A stretch of 64,000 nucleotides of DNA from Ziziphus jujuba. Taxonomy: Eukaryota > Streptophyta > Magnoliopsida > Rosales > Rhamnaceae. How positions within the stretch are numbered: position 1 is the stretch's first letter; the number at the start of each line of letters is the position of its first letter. The position numbers and the translations under genes were made by a program. Below the pieces are notes generated by a model. That model worked only from the letters and a program-made list of their open reading frames with translations, was not told the origin of the DNA and did not search any database. The DNA lies in assembly GCF_031755915.1 (NCBI RefSeq), contig NC_083379.1, positions 507,001-571,000 on the forward strand, in the 5' to 3' direction. This document shows, piece by piece, positions 34,481 through 48,695 of this stretch.

Positions 34481-37207
34481 AAATAAAAACTCACTTTGCC
34501 AGTTACCAATTTTATCATGTTCCAATCTAATATATATTTTGGCAAAAATATAATTACACTCGAAAAAATATCAAATGTCTATTTTAATATATATATATTT
34601 TTTAAATAATGTAAAATATAAATCAGGAAGGAAACAAAAGACCTTCGATGATATAATTATTTTTTTCTAAAAACAGAGGATAAAGGAGAGTGATATAAAG
34701 ATATTTTTTTAGGATCCAAAAGTTGTGTGAGTTCTTAACATTCAGCCTATTATATATAGTATTATAGAAAAAATATAATTTATTTTATATATGGTAAAAA
34801 AAAAAAAACAAGAAGAGAGCAAAAGTAGAGAGACTGAGTGTGTGTGATTGTTTAGGAGGAGTCGGCGTTTTTTCTTCATTTTCACAGGTAGCACACATTT
34901 CAAGCAGTAGAGAGGGAGAAATAGAGATTCAGCCTATTATATACAGTATTATAGAAAAAAAAAATTTATTTTATATATATATAGTAAAAAAAGAAAAAAT
35001 CCCAAGAGGAGAGAAAAAGTAGAGTGTGTGTGTCTCTATTGTTTAGAAGGAGTCGGGGCTTTTTCTTCTTTTTCACAGACAGCACACATCTCAAGCAGCA
35101 GTAAAGAGAGAGAGCACTGAATAATGCAAACATATATACAGAGCAAATCAAAATTTCGATAAAAGTTAATGAGCATTTTGATAATTTCAAAAGGGCCGAA
35201 AACTTATAACACTAATGGGCGTTCCGCCTTTTATATGTATAATTATAGAATTATAAAGATATATATGCGGCCGCTTCTTCAATCTTCCCTCACTTACGAC
35301 ATTACCACTTACACATTAAAACGGAAGCGTGCCTCTCTCCACACTATTCACTGCAGTCCTTAAAATATCATCAACCCTTGCTCTCGGTAGACCTTTTATT
35401 TATTTATTTTTTTTTTCATAACAAAATAATAATAATAACTTATAATAAATTGTATTGTTTTGTTTAATACTGTTTTTCATTGTATTTTTTTATTTTATAG
35501 GAAAAAAGCATACTTGAACTTTATTTGATAATTCATTCTTTTTTTATATTTATCCTAATATTCTATACATATATTTGTCAAAAAATATTATATGGATACG
35601 TCAAAACTTGTCAAATTTCGGACCCCATATGAACTAGCAAACGCGAACCATACCCTGGACTATGGTGTCAATATGTGTGATTGGGCATTGGTTAGAATAT
35701 TAGAGAGATATTGCTTTTCAATATATATATGTATTAGCATGTATTGAAGCGTGGATGATGTAGAACTAGCTAGCTAGCTTAAAGAAAATTTAGATTTCCT
35801 GGGTAGTTATCCATCCAATAAATATAGCTTCCACGTAATGTACATCTCTAAAGAGTCCTTTGGTTGTGAATTGTTGATGGAGGAGCGGATTGCATTGTAC
35901 TTGTTTACAATTTTACAATATATACAGGTGAAGCAAGGAAATTATGCTCAGCGATCTAAAAAGTGTACGCACATATCAACTTTATTTCTATTATGACATT
36001 GACAACGTTTATAGAGGCCTCAAGTTATTATTTGTTAGATATTTTGTTTCAAGTCCTCATGTCCTTGAGCTTAACTTGATTGAAGGCTATGTATGTAGTA
36101 TAATATATCAAGGCGAAAACCCCAGCGAGGTACGTTCAACACAGCTCCTCCTCTCTTGTATCAGAGGAGCTGTTGGAGAATTTGTTAATATGTCTCAAAT
36201 TGCAGTTGGATTCTATTTCTTATTTAGAATTAGGATTCTTTTAGAAAAGGCATTGTTTTTATCCCTGCAGGGAAAGCTGCTTTAGACTTTCTTGTTAGAT
36301 AGTAGAATCACCTGGATGTCTTTTCTTCTCATCTCATAGACATAGGCCAAAAGCCATCTCTTTGTTTTTCCGTCTTGACTAGTACTATTTCTTGTTAATT
36401 CTCTATTCTTCTAGATTTCCATAAAAACCACGTTTTTTACCAAACAAGATTATACTTCTAGTACGTCGACAATATGAGCTCTCTTTTAGTCATTAGTCTC
36501 CTAAAATCTAATTTATAAAGAAATGGAATTCAGAGAGACAGAGTTGACTGCTAATATTTGTAATGGATTGCCTCTAAAAATGGGAATTAAGGCTTTGTCG
36601 GTTGCAAGAGAAGATTTATAGGAAACCAAGTTGATTATAATATCTACTAATGAATTTTACTGTCATTAACCAACATCAACAATGTGTCCTTTTTCTGTCA
36701 CCACTCACCAAGGTAAAATCTTGCTTCTATTGGTTCCCTTGGACATTTACTGAAAACATTAACCAACATTTAAATATATGAGACTATCGAACAGCGAAAG
36801 CAGTATCCTAAGCTTAGCTTAGCATCATTGAAAACATTGAGGGCGACTTGAATCTAGACGTTGAACAAAGAGAATGAGCATTCTTTTCCACCAGGCCAAC
36901 ACTCCTCACTCGATTCCAACACTGAATTTATTATGACATGCACATACAAATGGGAAATGACCAAGGACACATCGACCTTGATTATAAGCGCACAAAAGCT
37001 TCAAAAGGTAAGACAGATATTTCTTCTTCCTTTTCTTTTTCCAAATTTTGAAAGGGGCCCAGAAGGGGTCTCACAAATGTCATGGACCTCACGGTACTGC
37101 TTTGATTTGGAGAAAAAAGTTAGTCAAAGAAAAGAAAGAGAGCATTGGATAGAGATTACAGAGAGGAAATTTAGAACTGAAATAGTAGTTGTGAATATTT
37201 AACATTT
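33693..37207. other. intergenic spacer between DDB1 and psaK
   Basis: AT-rich sequence with (TA)n at 34031-34052 and 34441-34476 and a 187-bp tandem duplication at 34741-35114. The longest frames (35944-36285 and 36861-37202, both plus strand, 113 codons) have no recognisable family signature. They show no supporting splice or homology pattern and are not called as genes. Confidence 0.6.
34741..35114. repeat. tandem duplication, period 187 bp
   Basis: TTCAGCCTATTATATA begins at 34741 and 34928. Both copies then share a GTATTATAGAAAAAA tract, a GGAGTCGG block followed by GCACACAT, and CAAGCAG. The copies differ at scattered sites and A-tract lengths. The unit is non-coding. Confidence 0.85.
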
Positions 37208-38255
37208 TTACAGAGCACCAATGTTCTTAAGGCCAAGAACAACACCAACACCAATAATGTGGCCTACACTTCCACAAGCCAAGGTATCAGCAAGAGTGAA
37301 ACCAGCTGGGTCACCAGTCTGCAGTCCAGAGTCCCTTGTTTCGAGCTTCAATCCTGCTGTGGCCTTCCTGTTTGCAGATGGGGCTAACCCAAACCTTCCA
37401 GCAAATAGCATTAGGGTTGTTGAAGTCACTATTATCTGTCCCCATCACAAAAACGATGTCATCAACATATTCTGAGTCTCTGCATTGTAAAAACTGGTAT
37501 CAAATTCTTACCAAATTTGTGGGTGAACCGATGAAACCGTCACAGCGAGCACCCAGAGCACCATTTGCCTTGCGCTTCATTGGCTGAACTGCTGCCTGAA
37601 CAATGACAAAAATTTACTTCAGATTAGTTAACTTATGAGACACAGATGAGACTCAGAACAAAAGTCTCAAACTATGCCAAAAAATTTAAAGTAGTGAAAA
37701 CTGAGTTAAACATCTGCACCTAAATATAACATATTCTCCATATTTACCAAATCCTGATAATGAAAACTGATTCTTGATTCTTCCAAATGATTTCGGACAT
37801 ACTAGTTTAATTAAGAAAATTTACCATGAACCAAATGCTGCAATAGTAAAAACTAAATAGCTTCTAGATATATTTTTCCTCGGTTTTTGCTCCAATTTTA
37901 CATTACGATCTTTTTTTCTTTTTTTTTTTTTTCAGAATATCAAAAACTCTAATCGTTTCTTAAATTTATTCACAACTTTAATTGGTTTGTACACAAATGA
38001 CCATCTTGAAACTGTCAAGCCTTAAAAATAGATGATGAACCAAACCACCCCTAAGAAAATCCCCAACAGGCCAATCTAGCACTCACCAAATCTGTAGTCA
38101 TCTACAGCATGTAAACATATAATACAGAAACATACTAACTTAGAACATCATATATACGTAAAAGCAGAACTGACCAGGGATTTAACAGGAGCTGCAGAAA
38201 TTGTGGGTCTTAGCCCATTGAATTGAGGGAGAGACGTAGCCACCGTGGTTGCCAT
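37208..38255 (-). CDS. PSAK: photosystem I reaction centre subunit psaK, chloroplast precursor
   Basis: PsaK is a small two-helix thylakoid protein at the edge of photosystem I that helps bind LHCI and carries chlorophyll. Exons: 38175-38255, 37512-37595, 37208-37435, giving 243+150... in frame as 27, 28 and 75 codons plus stop, 130 aa in all, equal to Arabidopsis PsaK. Residues 1 to about 45 are a Ser/Thr/Ala-rich plastid transit peptide ([16 protein letters not shown]). The mature part has FIGSPTNL, then helix 1 ([16 protein letters not shown]), the loop [17 protein letters not shown], and helix 2 ([19 protein letters not shown]). Splice sites are GT-AG. The start is the only in-frame ATG before the transit peptide. 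The gene is intact. Confidence 0.97.
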
Positions 38256-40058
38256 TTGCTAGATCACAAAGAGCACAGATTTAGGAGTGCAAGGTCTCTT
38301 TCTCTTTTGACAAGTTTATTATATTTTTTTGGGTATTTGCCAGAATGTCACAATTATAAACCACCCCGTAAGCAAATCTGCACAACAGCCGCATGAGCAA
38401 TTTGTGGCTTCAGGATGTCAGATTTGGATACGCTTAGATACTTATTGCTTAGTTGGCTTCTCGCCATTGGACTTGCTCATTTGGATGAGGTTTCGGTCGT
38501 CACCCAAATTAACTCCATATGGTGAGCTGGAAGGAAATAGGCCATTTGTAGTATGACTGGGTTGGGTTTGGGCCGGATTGAACTGGGTTGATCTAGCAAT
38601 TGAAAAGCTCAATTGAACAACTTTTTTTTTTTTTTTTAACTTGATTATTTATAATTTGATTGGTTTTATTCTTTAAAATAATTTACAATTTCATTAAAAG
38701 CAATTATTTCTTTTTCAAATAAAATATTAGTGATATAAACAGATTCTTAAGGAACTAATAGGTTAAAAATTCATGATTATTGAAAAACTAATTTCAGTAG
38801 TTTAGAACAAAACTAAACAAGTCCTAGTCTGATTGAAAATGGTTGGCGCGCGTGCTTTACCTTAACAACTCCAAGTTTTTGACTGTTGTCCCTTCCTGTA
38901 CATGTTCCAATGGGGACCTCTTTTTCCAAGGTTTTCTTGAACCATCTGCCGAATAAAAGTCACTCTTTTGTAGTGGCTTTGTTTCTAGTTTTTTTTTTTT
39001 TTTTTTTTCGCAGTTTTCAATATCAAATTATTCTTACTTTAAAATATTTATTCAAATTTCAATACAAGAGCAGACAAAAATTTTAGCAAATTAACCTACG
39101 AAGTTGGTTTGTTGAGAATAGAGTGGGAAGGGTCGGTCTAGTATTTTGCGTTTCACATTTGTTTTTGTGTGTGTTGCAAAATAAATAAATAAAAATGTTT
39201 TTGTATGTGCGAGAAACAAAGAATAAAGAAGGTAAAAAAACGAAGCGAAGAAGGTGATCTCTAAAGCATAGACATGGTGTGGTCTAACGGGCTAAGGCTT
39301 TCACATCCTGGTTGTGTTATGAGTTATGACATGCAACCAGAAAACACTGCCCGAGGTCAAGCTCAAGTGGATGGGCTCAGAGAGAGCCTTCTTGTTTTGT
39401 GTTGTTTTTAATTTATAAGAACAAAAAGATATCATCAAATCCAAACGGTGGCCCCACTTTGTACTACCAAGTTTTTCTACTTTTAACCTACAACTGCTAC
39501 TGCTCAATTATACATTGCTTCTCTCTTCTGTCTGTGTCATCTCCTTCATTCTATCGCTCATTTTCTCATCATCTCATTATCTCATTGCAACGTAATGTGC
39601 GTAAAGCATGTTTCCTTTACCATCTCCTTCATTTATTTTCTTTTAATATTTCTTTGCTTCTTTGTGTAGAAAAATGTAATTTTATGAAGTATGAATTTGA
39701 ACGTTATTAGTGACGATTAACGTGGTAGGAAAATAGTCTGAAGTTTTGGTCTAAGGGCTGTGAGAAGGTTTGTCATTTCAAACCTTTATATGTTTGAAGG
39801 AGCTAATTAACATCCAAAAATATATGATGCTTCATAGATGGAATAAAGCATTAACCAAAACACAAGATTAATTCAAAGTGAGAGACAAAAAAGTGATTTG
39901 CACTGCAATAGATTCTAGATTCCTAGCCCAACAATAACGATTGGAATAACTCGGCAAATCGCAGATTCAAAATCTTACGTAACCATGCTCTTGCTTTTTC
40001 CCCTTTCCATAAGCATCAAAAAGTTTGGGTATCAACAGGTCAAACTAGCCATTATCTG
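38256..40058. other. intergenic spacer between X8 gene and psaK
   Basis: No gene recognised. Contains T-tracts at 38621-38638 and 38990-39008. Frames of up to 103 codons have no signature. Confidence 0.6.
38315..38325 (-). promoter_or_regulatory. possible TATA box of psaK
   Basis: The minus strand reads AATATAATAAAC about 60-70 nt upstream of the psaK ATG. This would place the transcription start near 38285 and give a leader of about 30 nt. It is inferred from position only, in an AT-rich region. Confidence 0.35.
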
Positions 40059-42470
40059 TCACCTTCCCAAATACAAAAGCAGTAAAGTCCCAGCAAGCTT
40101 CCACCAAATAAAGCTAGGAGAGTGCTTGGGCAGTGGAGGTGCTGAAGAGCCTACAGATCTGAATCATGAGGATGATTTTATATCAATCAACGCTGACCAC
40201 ATTCTAGTTTCTTCTCAGGTTAGACAAACTAAAATTATGTTCACATAATGAACTTACCCGGATGTTGCGTAGATGCATTTATCATAACCTGTAATACAAG
40301 TAACAAGTCTCATCAGCATAGTTTTTTTCCCTCCTCTTTTTTGATAATTCTACCCTAACATGGATGATAAGTTACATGTCACTAGTGGTACGTTTGTGCT
40401 CATAACTATCGAAAATGTATTTAGTAGTAAGTACATTACATATCCCGCATGTTGACCCTGCGCATGTTTGTAAATGGGAGATACGCTACCGTAGAAGCAT
40501 TGAAAATTTGATCAGAAAATGTTAAGTAAAAAAAAATTTCAAAAACTTTTTCCATGGATCTCAAACCCAACAGTATAGTAAATGTAAAATGTGAAGAAAT
40601 GGAGCTCATTCTGTGGTGCTTAATCCCATAAATCCAAAATTCACCTTACTTAATTTGGAAGCAAAATGTGCCTCAGTGCTTGTAGTATCATTTGACACCT
40701 CCTATACTATTAGAGTTTGCCAAGAACTTTGTTTTCTTGCTTCTCATAAGGATAATCAAACAAAATCCAACTTTAAAGTTGAACAAGAAACAGAAATGCA
40801 GAAAAATGATCTGAGTTGTTCAAATCCAAGTCTTATCCCCACTACCAAATATCATGGTCAAAACAGTAATTAGCAGGGGAAATACAGGGGAAACATATGT
40901 ATAATCTTACTTGGGTTGTTCTTAGTTAAAGTGGCAGTTCCTCCAAAATTGCAAGCGATATCAGAATTCCCATTCTGTTGATAGTAAACATTGAAAGCAT
41001 AGGATGCATGAGACAAGAGAGTGTCTGGGTCAAAACAAGGTCCTCCATTTTGAATTGCACTGCAGTCAGCCATTCCCAGCCCACACGCCCAATCTAATGC
41101 ATTTTGCAAATCAATCTGGGAGACCCCTGGATGGGCCACACACCATGTTGTTCCGTCGATGAAAGTTGTATTGCCTTCCGGGGGTGACTCTGTTGCCACT
41201 GGTATTGCAGTTTCTGCCTTCTCTTGTACCGCCGCTTCAATTGTCAAAACTGAATCAGTTTGAATAAGAAATGGGCCGAAAAAAAAAAAAAAAAAAAAAA
41301 AAAACAGAGCAACATCAGCTATTTATGAGATATTGGTGTTAAACTTTCGAACACATGACTAGTCTTGCAAAATTATTTGAAAGATGCACATACATGGATG
41401 AAGGATTTAAATTTTCCAAATAATTTAATGTGCAAAAATCATCTCAGCAAAGCCAATGTTATGTGTGAGTTTATCAACCACTAAAGACTATATATTATTA
41501 AGGAAGAGGCATATATATTTTGCTTTGGCTGAGGTTAAGTTAGAAAAGGAATGATGAAGTCTCATACATTCAAATAAGAAAATTAGTGGAATATTATGCC
41601 TAATTTTGACAAGGGTGAAGACAACCAGGGGCCTCATATATCACAAGCCAGGGCAAGCGAAAAGTTACAGTTTCAGTGGCATCTCTCTTCTCTCTTATTG
41701 GTAGTTCACTGGACAAAAGACTTTACATGTATCCTAACATTTGCGTTTAACCACCAAAACAAAGGGTTCATTCCCAATGAAATACTCGATACATATTTAT
41801 TTACTTCACCCAGCATGCAACAATTTTTATGTCCCTCAATCTAGTAGAGACAGACACAAAAAGAGTGAGATAACACCCATTCATCCCAACATTTCCATCC
41901 TCTACATAGTCTAGAAACATTTTGCTGAAAAAAAAATACAAACAAACATGAAGGTACGTCTACAAAAATTAACTAAACAGATTTTCTGCATTTGGACATG
42001 AAGTGATGAACAAACATGTCCTTTTTTTTTTTTTTTCTTTTGTCTATAGACATTGATGCAAATTTCAGAATGTTTGCCTCCGTAGTAAAAAAAATGGTAT
42101 AATTAATAGTTCTAGGATTCGAATGGTCAATATACAAGTATTTCCCACTTGGATAACAGGAAAAAGAAAACATTATAATGAGTATATCAACAAGGAAATG
42201 CCGTTCTACCCAAAAAAAGAAAAAAAAAAAAAAAAAAAGGAAACAAAACACACACACACAATAAAAAATAAACAGTTGAAGGAGCAATGGATTACAGCAA
42301 AACTTGATGGGTTTAGAGAGAAGAAACCCAACCTTTCAAGATACCATATACGATATGGCCATAAACATGAGAGAAAAATTTGGAGTTTTAAAAGGCATAC
42401 CCAGCAAAGAGCATTTCATCAGCAACAAAAAGGACTGAAAAACCCATATATTCATTCTCAAATATGTCAT
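40059..42470 (-). CDS. X8-domain, probably GPI-anchored protein (PDCB-like)
   Basis: X8 (CBM43) proteins bind callose; several sit at plasmodesmata on a GPI anchor (PDCB family). Exons by splice and phase logic: 42401-42470, 40911-41249, 40258-40288 (31 nt), 40059-40158, total 540 nt, 179 aa. Residues 1-29 form a signal peptide (core FQSFLLL). The X8 domain spans about 57-142 with WC at 59-60 and all six cysteines (60, 79, 86, 95, 123, 141), plus GGPCFDPDT and SHASYAFNVYYQ. The tail GSVGSSAPPLPKHSP followed by the hydrophobic end LAGTLLLLYLGR fits a GPI signal. The start could instead be the ATG at 42455. The tiny exon supplies the sixth cysteine and is needed for the fold. The exact function is not shown by sequence. 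Confidence 0.85.
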
Positions 42471-45400
42471 GGTTGAAAGAAACCAAACAAGGCAGAGGAG
42501 TTTTAAACCTCCTTCCACAAACTAAGAAATTAAGCAGAGAAAAAAAGTCTCTGAAGAGGAAGCAGGCAATGGTAGTCTCTCAGCACCCCTGGTGTTGAAG
42601 AAGAAGAGGAAGGTGAAGAGGAAGAGAAAAACATATATAAATGCAAAGGAGGAGGAATCTGGAGTTCCTTGAAGAGAAATGATGTGCTTTTTCACTTTTG
42701 TTTTCAAGAGAGCGATGCATGCTTCAGAAGCTAAGTACTATCTTTGGCAGGTCTTAGACTTTTGCCACCCATTTCCATGTTTGAAATAAATAAATAATAA
42801 TAATTGCCACAAAGACCAAACTACCTTTATTCACTCTCACAAGCTGCCACTGCTACCGTGCTACACTCTACCAACAAACCATTTTCGCCTCTTTCTCTTT
42901 CATTTTCTCGCGATATTCTGAATTCTTCATCTCGCTATAATATGTTTCTCCCTTTTTTTTTTTTTGGGTAAATGTTTTTTCACGTTATATTATATTACGT
43001 CTACTGACCACAAACTATTTACGTACAATACATACATATATTTATATATGTACTTTTCATAATTTTGTATTGATCAAGTGAAAAAAGTACTATTTAATAA
43101 ATGAAAAAGTGAACAAAATTGCTAACACGTACCATTAATTTTTATTAAATATAAAAAATAATTAACTATGAGATTAAGTTTTATTATATATATAACGAAA
43201 AAAAATGAGCTAGATTATTGAGAAATTTCAAAAAGAAAAAAAAAAAGAAAAAAAAAAAGGGGAAAAATAAAGGGATGGAATCAAGTTGTACATGAATCGA
43301 TCTTTGCTTTTTTTCATTTTTTGGGTCGACCAGTCTATAAGTTACAAATTCCAAACTCAACAACTTGAAGTCAGCCCATTTATTAATGGTAAAGTGTCTC
43401 GGGCTTCACCTCAAGGTGTCCGTGCCAAATGAGCCAACTGAAAGAAATATGAGCCCATTAAGTTAGCTTAGCCTGCCACTTGAAATGTAAGCCCATTTCT
43501 ACTACATTCTTCCACCGAGACCGCATTTGATATCCAAAACAAGCATTTATACTAAACAGAATTATTTAATAAATTCGTTCCTTTAAGCATCCCATTGCTC
43601 TAATTATTTAGTTTATATTTAAACCATCATTTTTTATGACTATATAAAAGCTATTAAACATATCCAATTCTCTTTTTACTTCTCTTACTCCAACTTTGTA
43701 TAAATTATTTTTAAAAGGCACTGTAACGGTTTTAGAAACCATTCTTTGAGGAATTCGACATTTGTAAAAGTTCATATTCGGTTGTCATCCAAATTAATAC
43801 AAAATTAGTGAAAATATTTTTTAAAATTAATAAGATTAAACTTGTAATTATATGCATATAAAAGTTGAATTTCTGAAGGTCATATTCAAGAATTAATGGC
43901 ACCTATAATTCCATGTTATATGCTTTATCAAAGGGACAAATTCCAAACCAAGTGGCCCTTATCTGTTCCCTCTTTGTTGATTTGTTAACAAATCAAGTTA
44001 TTTTTCTGTATGGCGACCCCATTTTCGGTCTACTCTCTCTCTCTCTCCTTCCCTTTTTTTTTTTTTCCTTTCCTTTTTTTGGGTATTAATTTCTAAAAAT
44101 GAAAATTTTCCGTCATAGACAACAACTATAAATAGGATAACTATAATTAATTGAGTTATTAATCACATCACAATCCTTGAATAAATTACTAATGTGGATT
44201 TTAGTTCAAAAACATTTATTATTTGTCAAGCATGCTAGCACAAATAGCTAAATAGGAATTTCGCTAATTCTAGAACGTCAATAAATCAGGCATTTAATTC
44301 TGCTTTAGAAACTGATCAATATAATTAATTAAAAGAGGATACAAAGCAAACGATTAGTATTTTCCATTTTCGAACAATACCAAAATAGGCATATGCTATG
44401 TTGGTAGGACAGAGTTACAACTTTTCTAATTTCTATATGTATATAATAATCTCTCAACAAATATAACTATCTCTATAAAGCTTTTCTACACTAGAGTTAT
44501 AATTACGTAAATATATAATATTTAACCAATGCAAGAAAAAAAGATTAAAAAATAAACATTTATTTGCCTTTTTTTTTTTTTTTTCTTTTGGTGAATTATA
44601 ATTTTGTTGAAATGGATGTGACTAATGAGGTCTGTATTATTGGCATACAAACATCATATAATACAAAACATCATAAACTGGATGAAAAGATATAAAGACC
44701 TTTCAGAGGTTTGGGGCTACTGTTATTGGACGCAGACCATTCATACTCGTGAAAAAACACACACAGAAAAAGAAAAAAAAAGACACATCTCCAATGATTC
44801 AAGTAATTCAAATTGGAAACTGCATAATTTGAGTTTACAAAATATTCTGCTTCCTGATTTTAAGTTTAATTTATTGCAACTTTTCAATAATTTATACTAT
44901 TGCTAAATAATTTATCGAAATGTGCCTAACGGCAAAATACATACATGTGTTTTATTAGTTTGTCTCAACTTTCCAAATAGAAGTTGGGCAGCTAAACAAA
45001 AATGGAGAGTAAACAGTTTGGTCTGGGCTGCAGGTTGCAGGGTTTCCGTTTAGCAGTGGTACTTGTGATTGAAGCCAATCCATACGAATTTCGTCATAGC
45101 ATATATATACATATATATACACACTTGGTAATAAACCATTCATATTATATTATATATAATAACAATAAATATAAATTTAATTAAATAAAAAAATTTTTTT
45201 GATAAACAAATATAATTAACCAATCAATTAATTAAGAAGAATAGCGCATGTACATATATGTATATAATAATGAAGGTGGTGGTGTGGTGAGAGACAAAAT
45301 CTAGCAGTTAGACGAAAAACCATTCAATGTTGTAGTACAAAAATCAAGCCGACACTGTTCGAATACGGCTTCGGGAACATCAGGCAAAATATGCTTTATT

Positions 45401-45631
45401 TATATATTACCAATTAACGAGGAAGAAGAAGAAGAGAACACCCATCGGATTCCACCACACCACTTGGATTCTTAATTTTTTTATTTATTTTATATTCTAC
45501 TTTTGGGTTGTTCTCTCTTCTTCCTCACATGCATACATTTACCCATTTTATATACAATTTTAACTTATCTATTTACCAAAAAAAATTTATAACTGTATAT
45601 AATATCAAGTAAACTAATAAACTAATATATT

Positions 45632-45785
45632 CGTATAAAATTTATTTTATTTTAATAAATTAAAATTAATCATTAATAATTATTAAATCTTTATTTAAAA
45701 AAATAAAAATCGATTGATAAATAAAATTCAATAATTATCAAATATAAATATTAATTTAATAAAATAAAATAAATTTTTTTTATCG
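45632..45785. repeat. AT-rich inverted repeat of about 150 bp
   Basis: The left arm CGTATAAAATTTATTTTATT and the reverse complement of the right arm (CGATAAAAAAAATTTATTTT) match over about 32 nt, including the C/G at the ends. That makes it less likely to be composition alone. It is possibly a small MITE. Confidence 0.5.
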
Positions 45786-48160
45786 TAATTTATATACATG
45801 TACATACATAAATCGTTATATAAGTTTGCTTTTCAAAAAGCTCCAGGCAGTACGTACCATAAGTTTTAAGAAAGATGAGCTCTATGGAGTTTGTTAAATT
45901 ATGGTAAGTTGAGGAAGAGTTTGTCTGTGTGACATATTTTGTCTGTTTGTCGCCCTATCAAAACACCGGGAATATTGCTGGGCTGTTTAGCTTTGCTATT
46001 TCTTTTAATTAATTAATTTCTCATTGTTAATTTTGCTTATTGGATGATCATCAATATGATACTTCCTTGAAATGGTACTCATTTTTTTTTTTTTTTTTCC
46101 ATTTTCGATCTGGGTTTATTAACTATTTAAATTTTGTTTCTCGATCCCCTAATCTTACTACGTCACCACTTGCATATTTTACCTACATAATTAATGGAAT
46201 TTATTGATTATGCTTTCATCAACGTCAAAAAGCCAAAAAGCCAAAAAGCTGGTTAATATGAAAAGCATAATCTTGCTAAAACTTTGTCTTGCTCTTCTCT
46301 TTCATAAATTAATAAGAAGAAAAGGACACAAATTGTCAATAAAATTATTGATAATTTAGAATGGACAAAAGATCTTTAGTACAAAATAAGAAGATGATAA
46401 GTGAAAGTTATCTTGGGAGATCATGTTTACAGAAACAAAGTATATACAATATTTGCAGATCAGCTTTGCAATCTTAGGGCTTGAGGACAAGACACTGCTC
46501 AATTAACTTCACAAATTATTGTTGTCCGACTTATCTATGACTAATTGATATTGATAGCACACAAAGGCACATGATAGATAAAATGCCAAAGGGAGAAAGA
46601 AGTAAAGGACAAGTGATATATGAAATTTGACCCCACAAGATCTCCCAAGTGGGATTTAGCAATTTTGTTTGACCACTGATTATGATCATTTACATGTGTG
46701 ATTAGGACTTAATCACGAAATTCTATGGTTTAGAATTTTGGGCCCTAGGATTTTTCATCTGCTATCATATCCCACCAATAAATCATCTTGTCTGCCCCAC
46801 AGCATATATATTACCAAAAAAGTAGATAATCTCCCAGCTGTTCAATTTTTATTGATTTCTTTCCTCAAATTAATTTCATGCTCATTCTTTTTGGCTGTAG
46901 AATATGATACTTTGGTACCCATCTGGATCCCAGGTGGGTTTGGTGATGCAATTTACTTTCTTTTATGTATTTGTTTGTTTGTGTGAGTAAATTGGTAAAA
47001 GCTTGATTTTCTATCTTTTATTTTTTATTTTCCTTTTGCCTACTTCAAGTTTGTCATGGACCTCACAAACAAACAAGACTCATAAATGTGGGTTCTTGGC
47101 TTCCCTTTTGGAGAAATGTCAAGGCTCAAAATGTAAAACAATTCCACTTGATGCACTTTTTGCTGGCCTTTTTCATAACACCAGTTTTCAATATAAACTA
47201 TCATGGGGCCACTTTCCATCAATTTCCTCTCTATACCGCCTTTGTTTTGGTTTTTTTTTTCCTTTTCATTTTCTTAATTGATCTCCATGTACTACCTCCA
47301 TAATAGTATACATGAAGACTAAGAAATATACTGTTGAGTCATTTGGGGTTTTCAAGAGAGCGTTGTCGTCTTCAATTGGGACCCATCACCCAATCAATCA
47401 GCTCCAACTGTTACACCCCTAACACTTTGTGCTTCCAATCTTGCTGACATGTCATGCATGTAGTGTTTTTAGTTTGGCCATGTGGGTATTTAGTATCAAT
47501 CTAATCAGTCTCCTTCTTGTTGGTTACAATTAAAGCTTTGCTAATTTACTTCATAAGACATATGCAGTTGTCATATCTATATATATATATATATATATGA
47601 GAAAATATATTAATAATATCATATGATAGTATTTTAATGCACATGAAGGGTATATTCTTTCAATGTTTTTCCTGGAAGTCGCTGGTAGCTTGAAATTAAT
47701 TAGTGCTCGGATTTGGAAGCTGCAAAAGTCTCTAGATCAAAACTTTAAATTATTATATTGCCCAAATAATTAAGGATATTAATAAATCATAATTGTTTAA
47801 TTAGTAAGAGTTCTTTATTAATCACTAAATATCTTTGATCTTGTCGAGCATCATTATATTTCTATCCCAGATTTGATTCTGTCATTTTCTTTGACATATA
47901 TTCAAGATATTTATTGAAAACCATATGAAATTCATAGTTCTCTTTAAAATTTTCATATAGTACGATAATATTTTTTGCTGGAGTTCATTTTTTATTTATT
48001 TTTTGCTTGCTAAACGGTGTTCAATGTTATTTGCTACGATTTTAAAAGTCAACATAATTAATGATGGACAAGAAATGCAAAATATAAGGTGTTGGACATA
48101 CCACGTTTTCCACAGCAGAATGTACGTACTAAAGGATAAAATTTAATATGATAAATTATT

Positions 48161-48197
<37 letters not shown>

Positions 48198-48525
48198 TTG
48201 AAAGGAAAAGAAACAAAAATGTAGATGATCGACGCTTCTCTAGATGCATAACTAATCAAATTTCCCTACTTCTTTTTAAGACGTACCCATATCATCAACA
48301 TATAATTGAGAACTTAATTACTTTCGTCTTTTCTTTTTATTATAGAACTTCCGTCATTTCAAAAAATACCCTTAATTTTTTTTTTAGTTTACAAATAATT
48401 GAGGGTATTAAAAAGATAACATAATTAATAAAATATATATTTTTTGTCTTGGATATTTTGTTTTTGTATGGTATACTAGACAAAAGAATAATTGTTGTTC
48501 GGCTAATATAGGCTGAACCTATATA

Positions 48526-48565
<40 letters not shown>

Positions 48566-48695
48566 GCGGAACATAAATCGATACTCGATGGCCAAATGAT
48601 ATATCATTGATTGTTCATCCTTTCTTTTGTTCTTTTTCCTTGTTTTGATTCCCTTTTTTTTTTTTTTTTAATGGATTTTGATTGTTCTGCCTTAA

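Noticed and set aside
35944..36285. 113-codon plus-strand frame between DDB1 and psaK
   Set aside because: No recognisable motif, no splice support, and composition like the spacer. Could be revisited if transcripts exist.
36861..37202. 113-codon plus-strand frame near psaK
   Set aside because: No domain or known plant family recognised. It ends just before the 3' end of psaK on the other strand and is likely chance.
39511..39545. miR156-like string (minus strand GACAGAAGAGAG)
   Set aside because: Only 12 nt match, and no complementary star arm or hairpin was found within the surrounding few hundred bases.
45352..45375. GTTCGAATACGG resembling a tRNA T-arm
   Set aside because: No acceptor, D or anticodon stems can be placed around it.
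46738..47303. Hydrophobic overlapping frames that look like membrane peptides
   Set aside because: T-rich DNA gives Phe/Leu-rich frames by chance; start context and homology are lacking.
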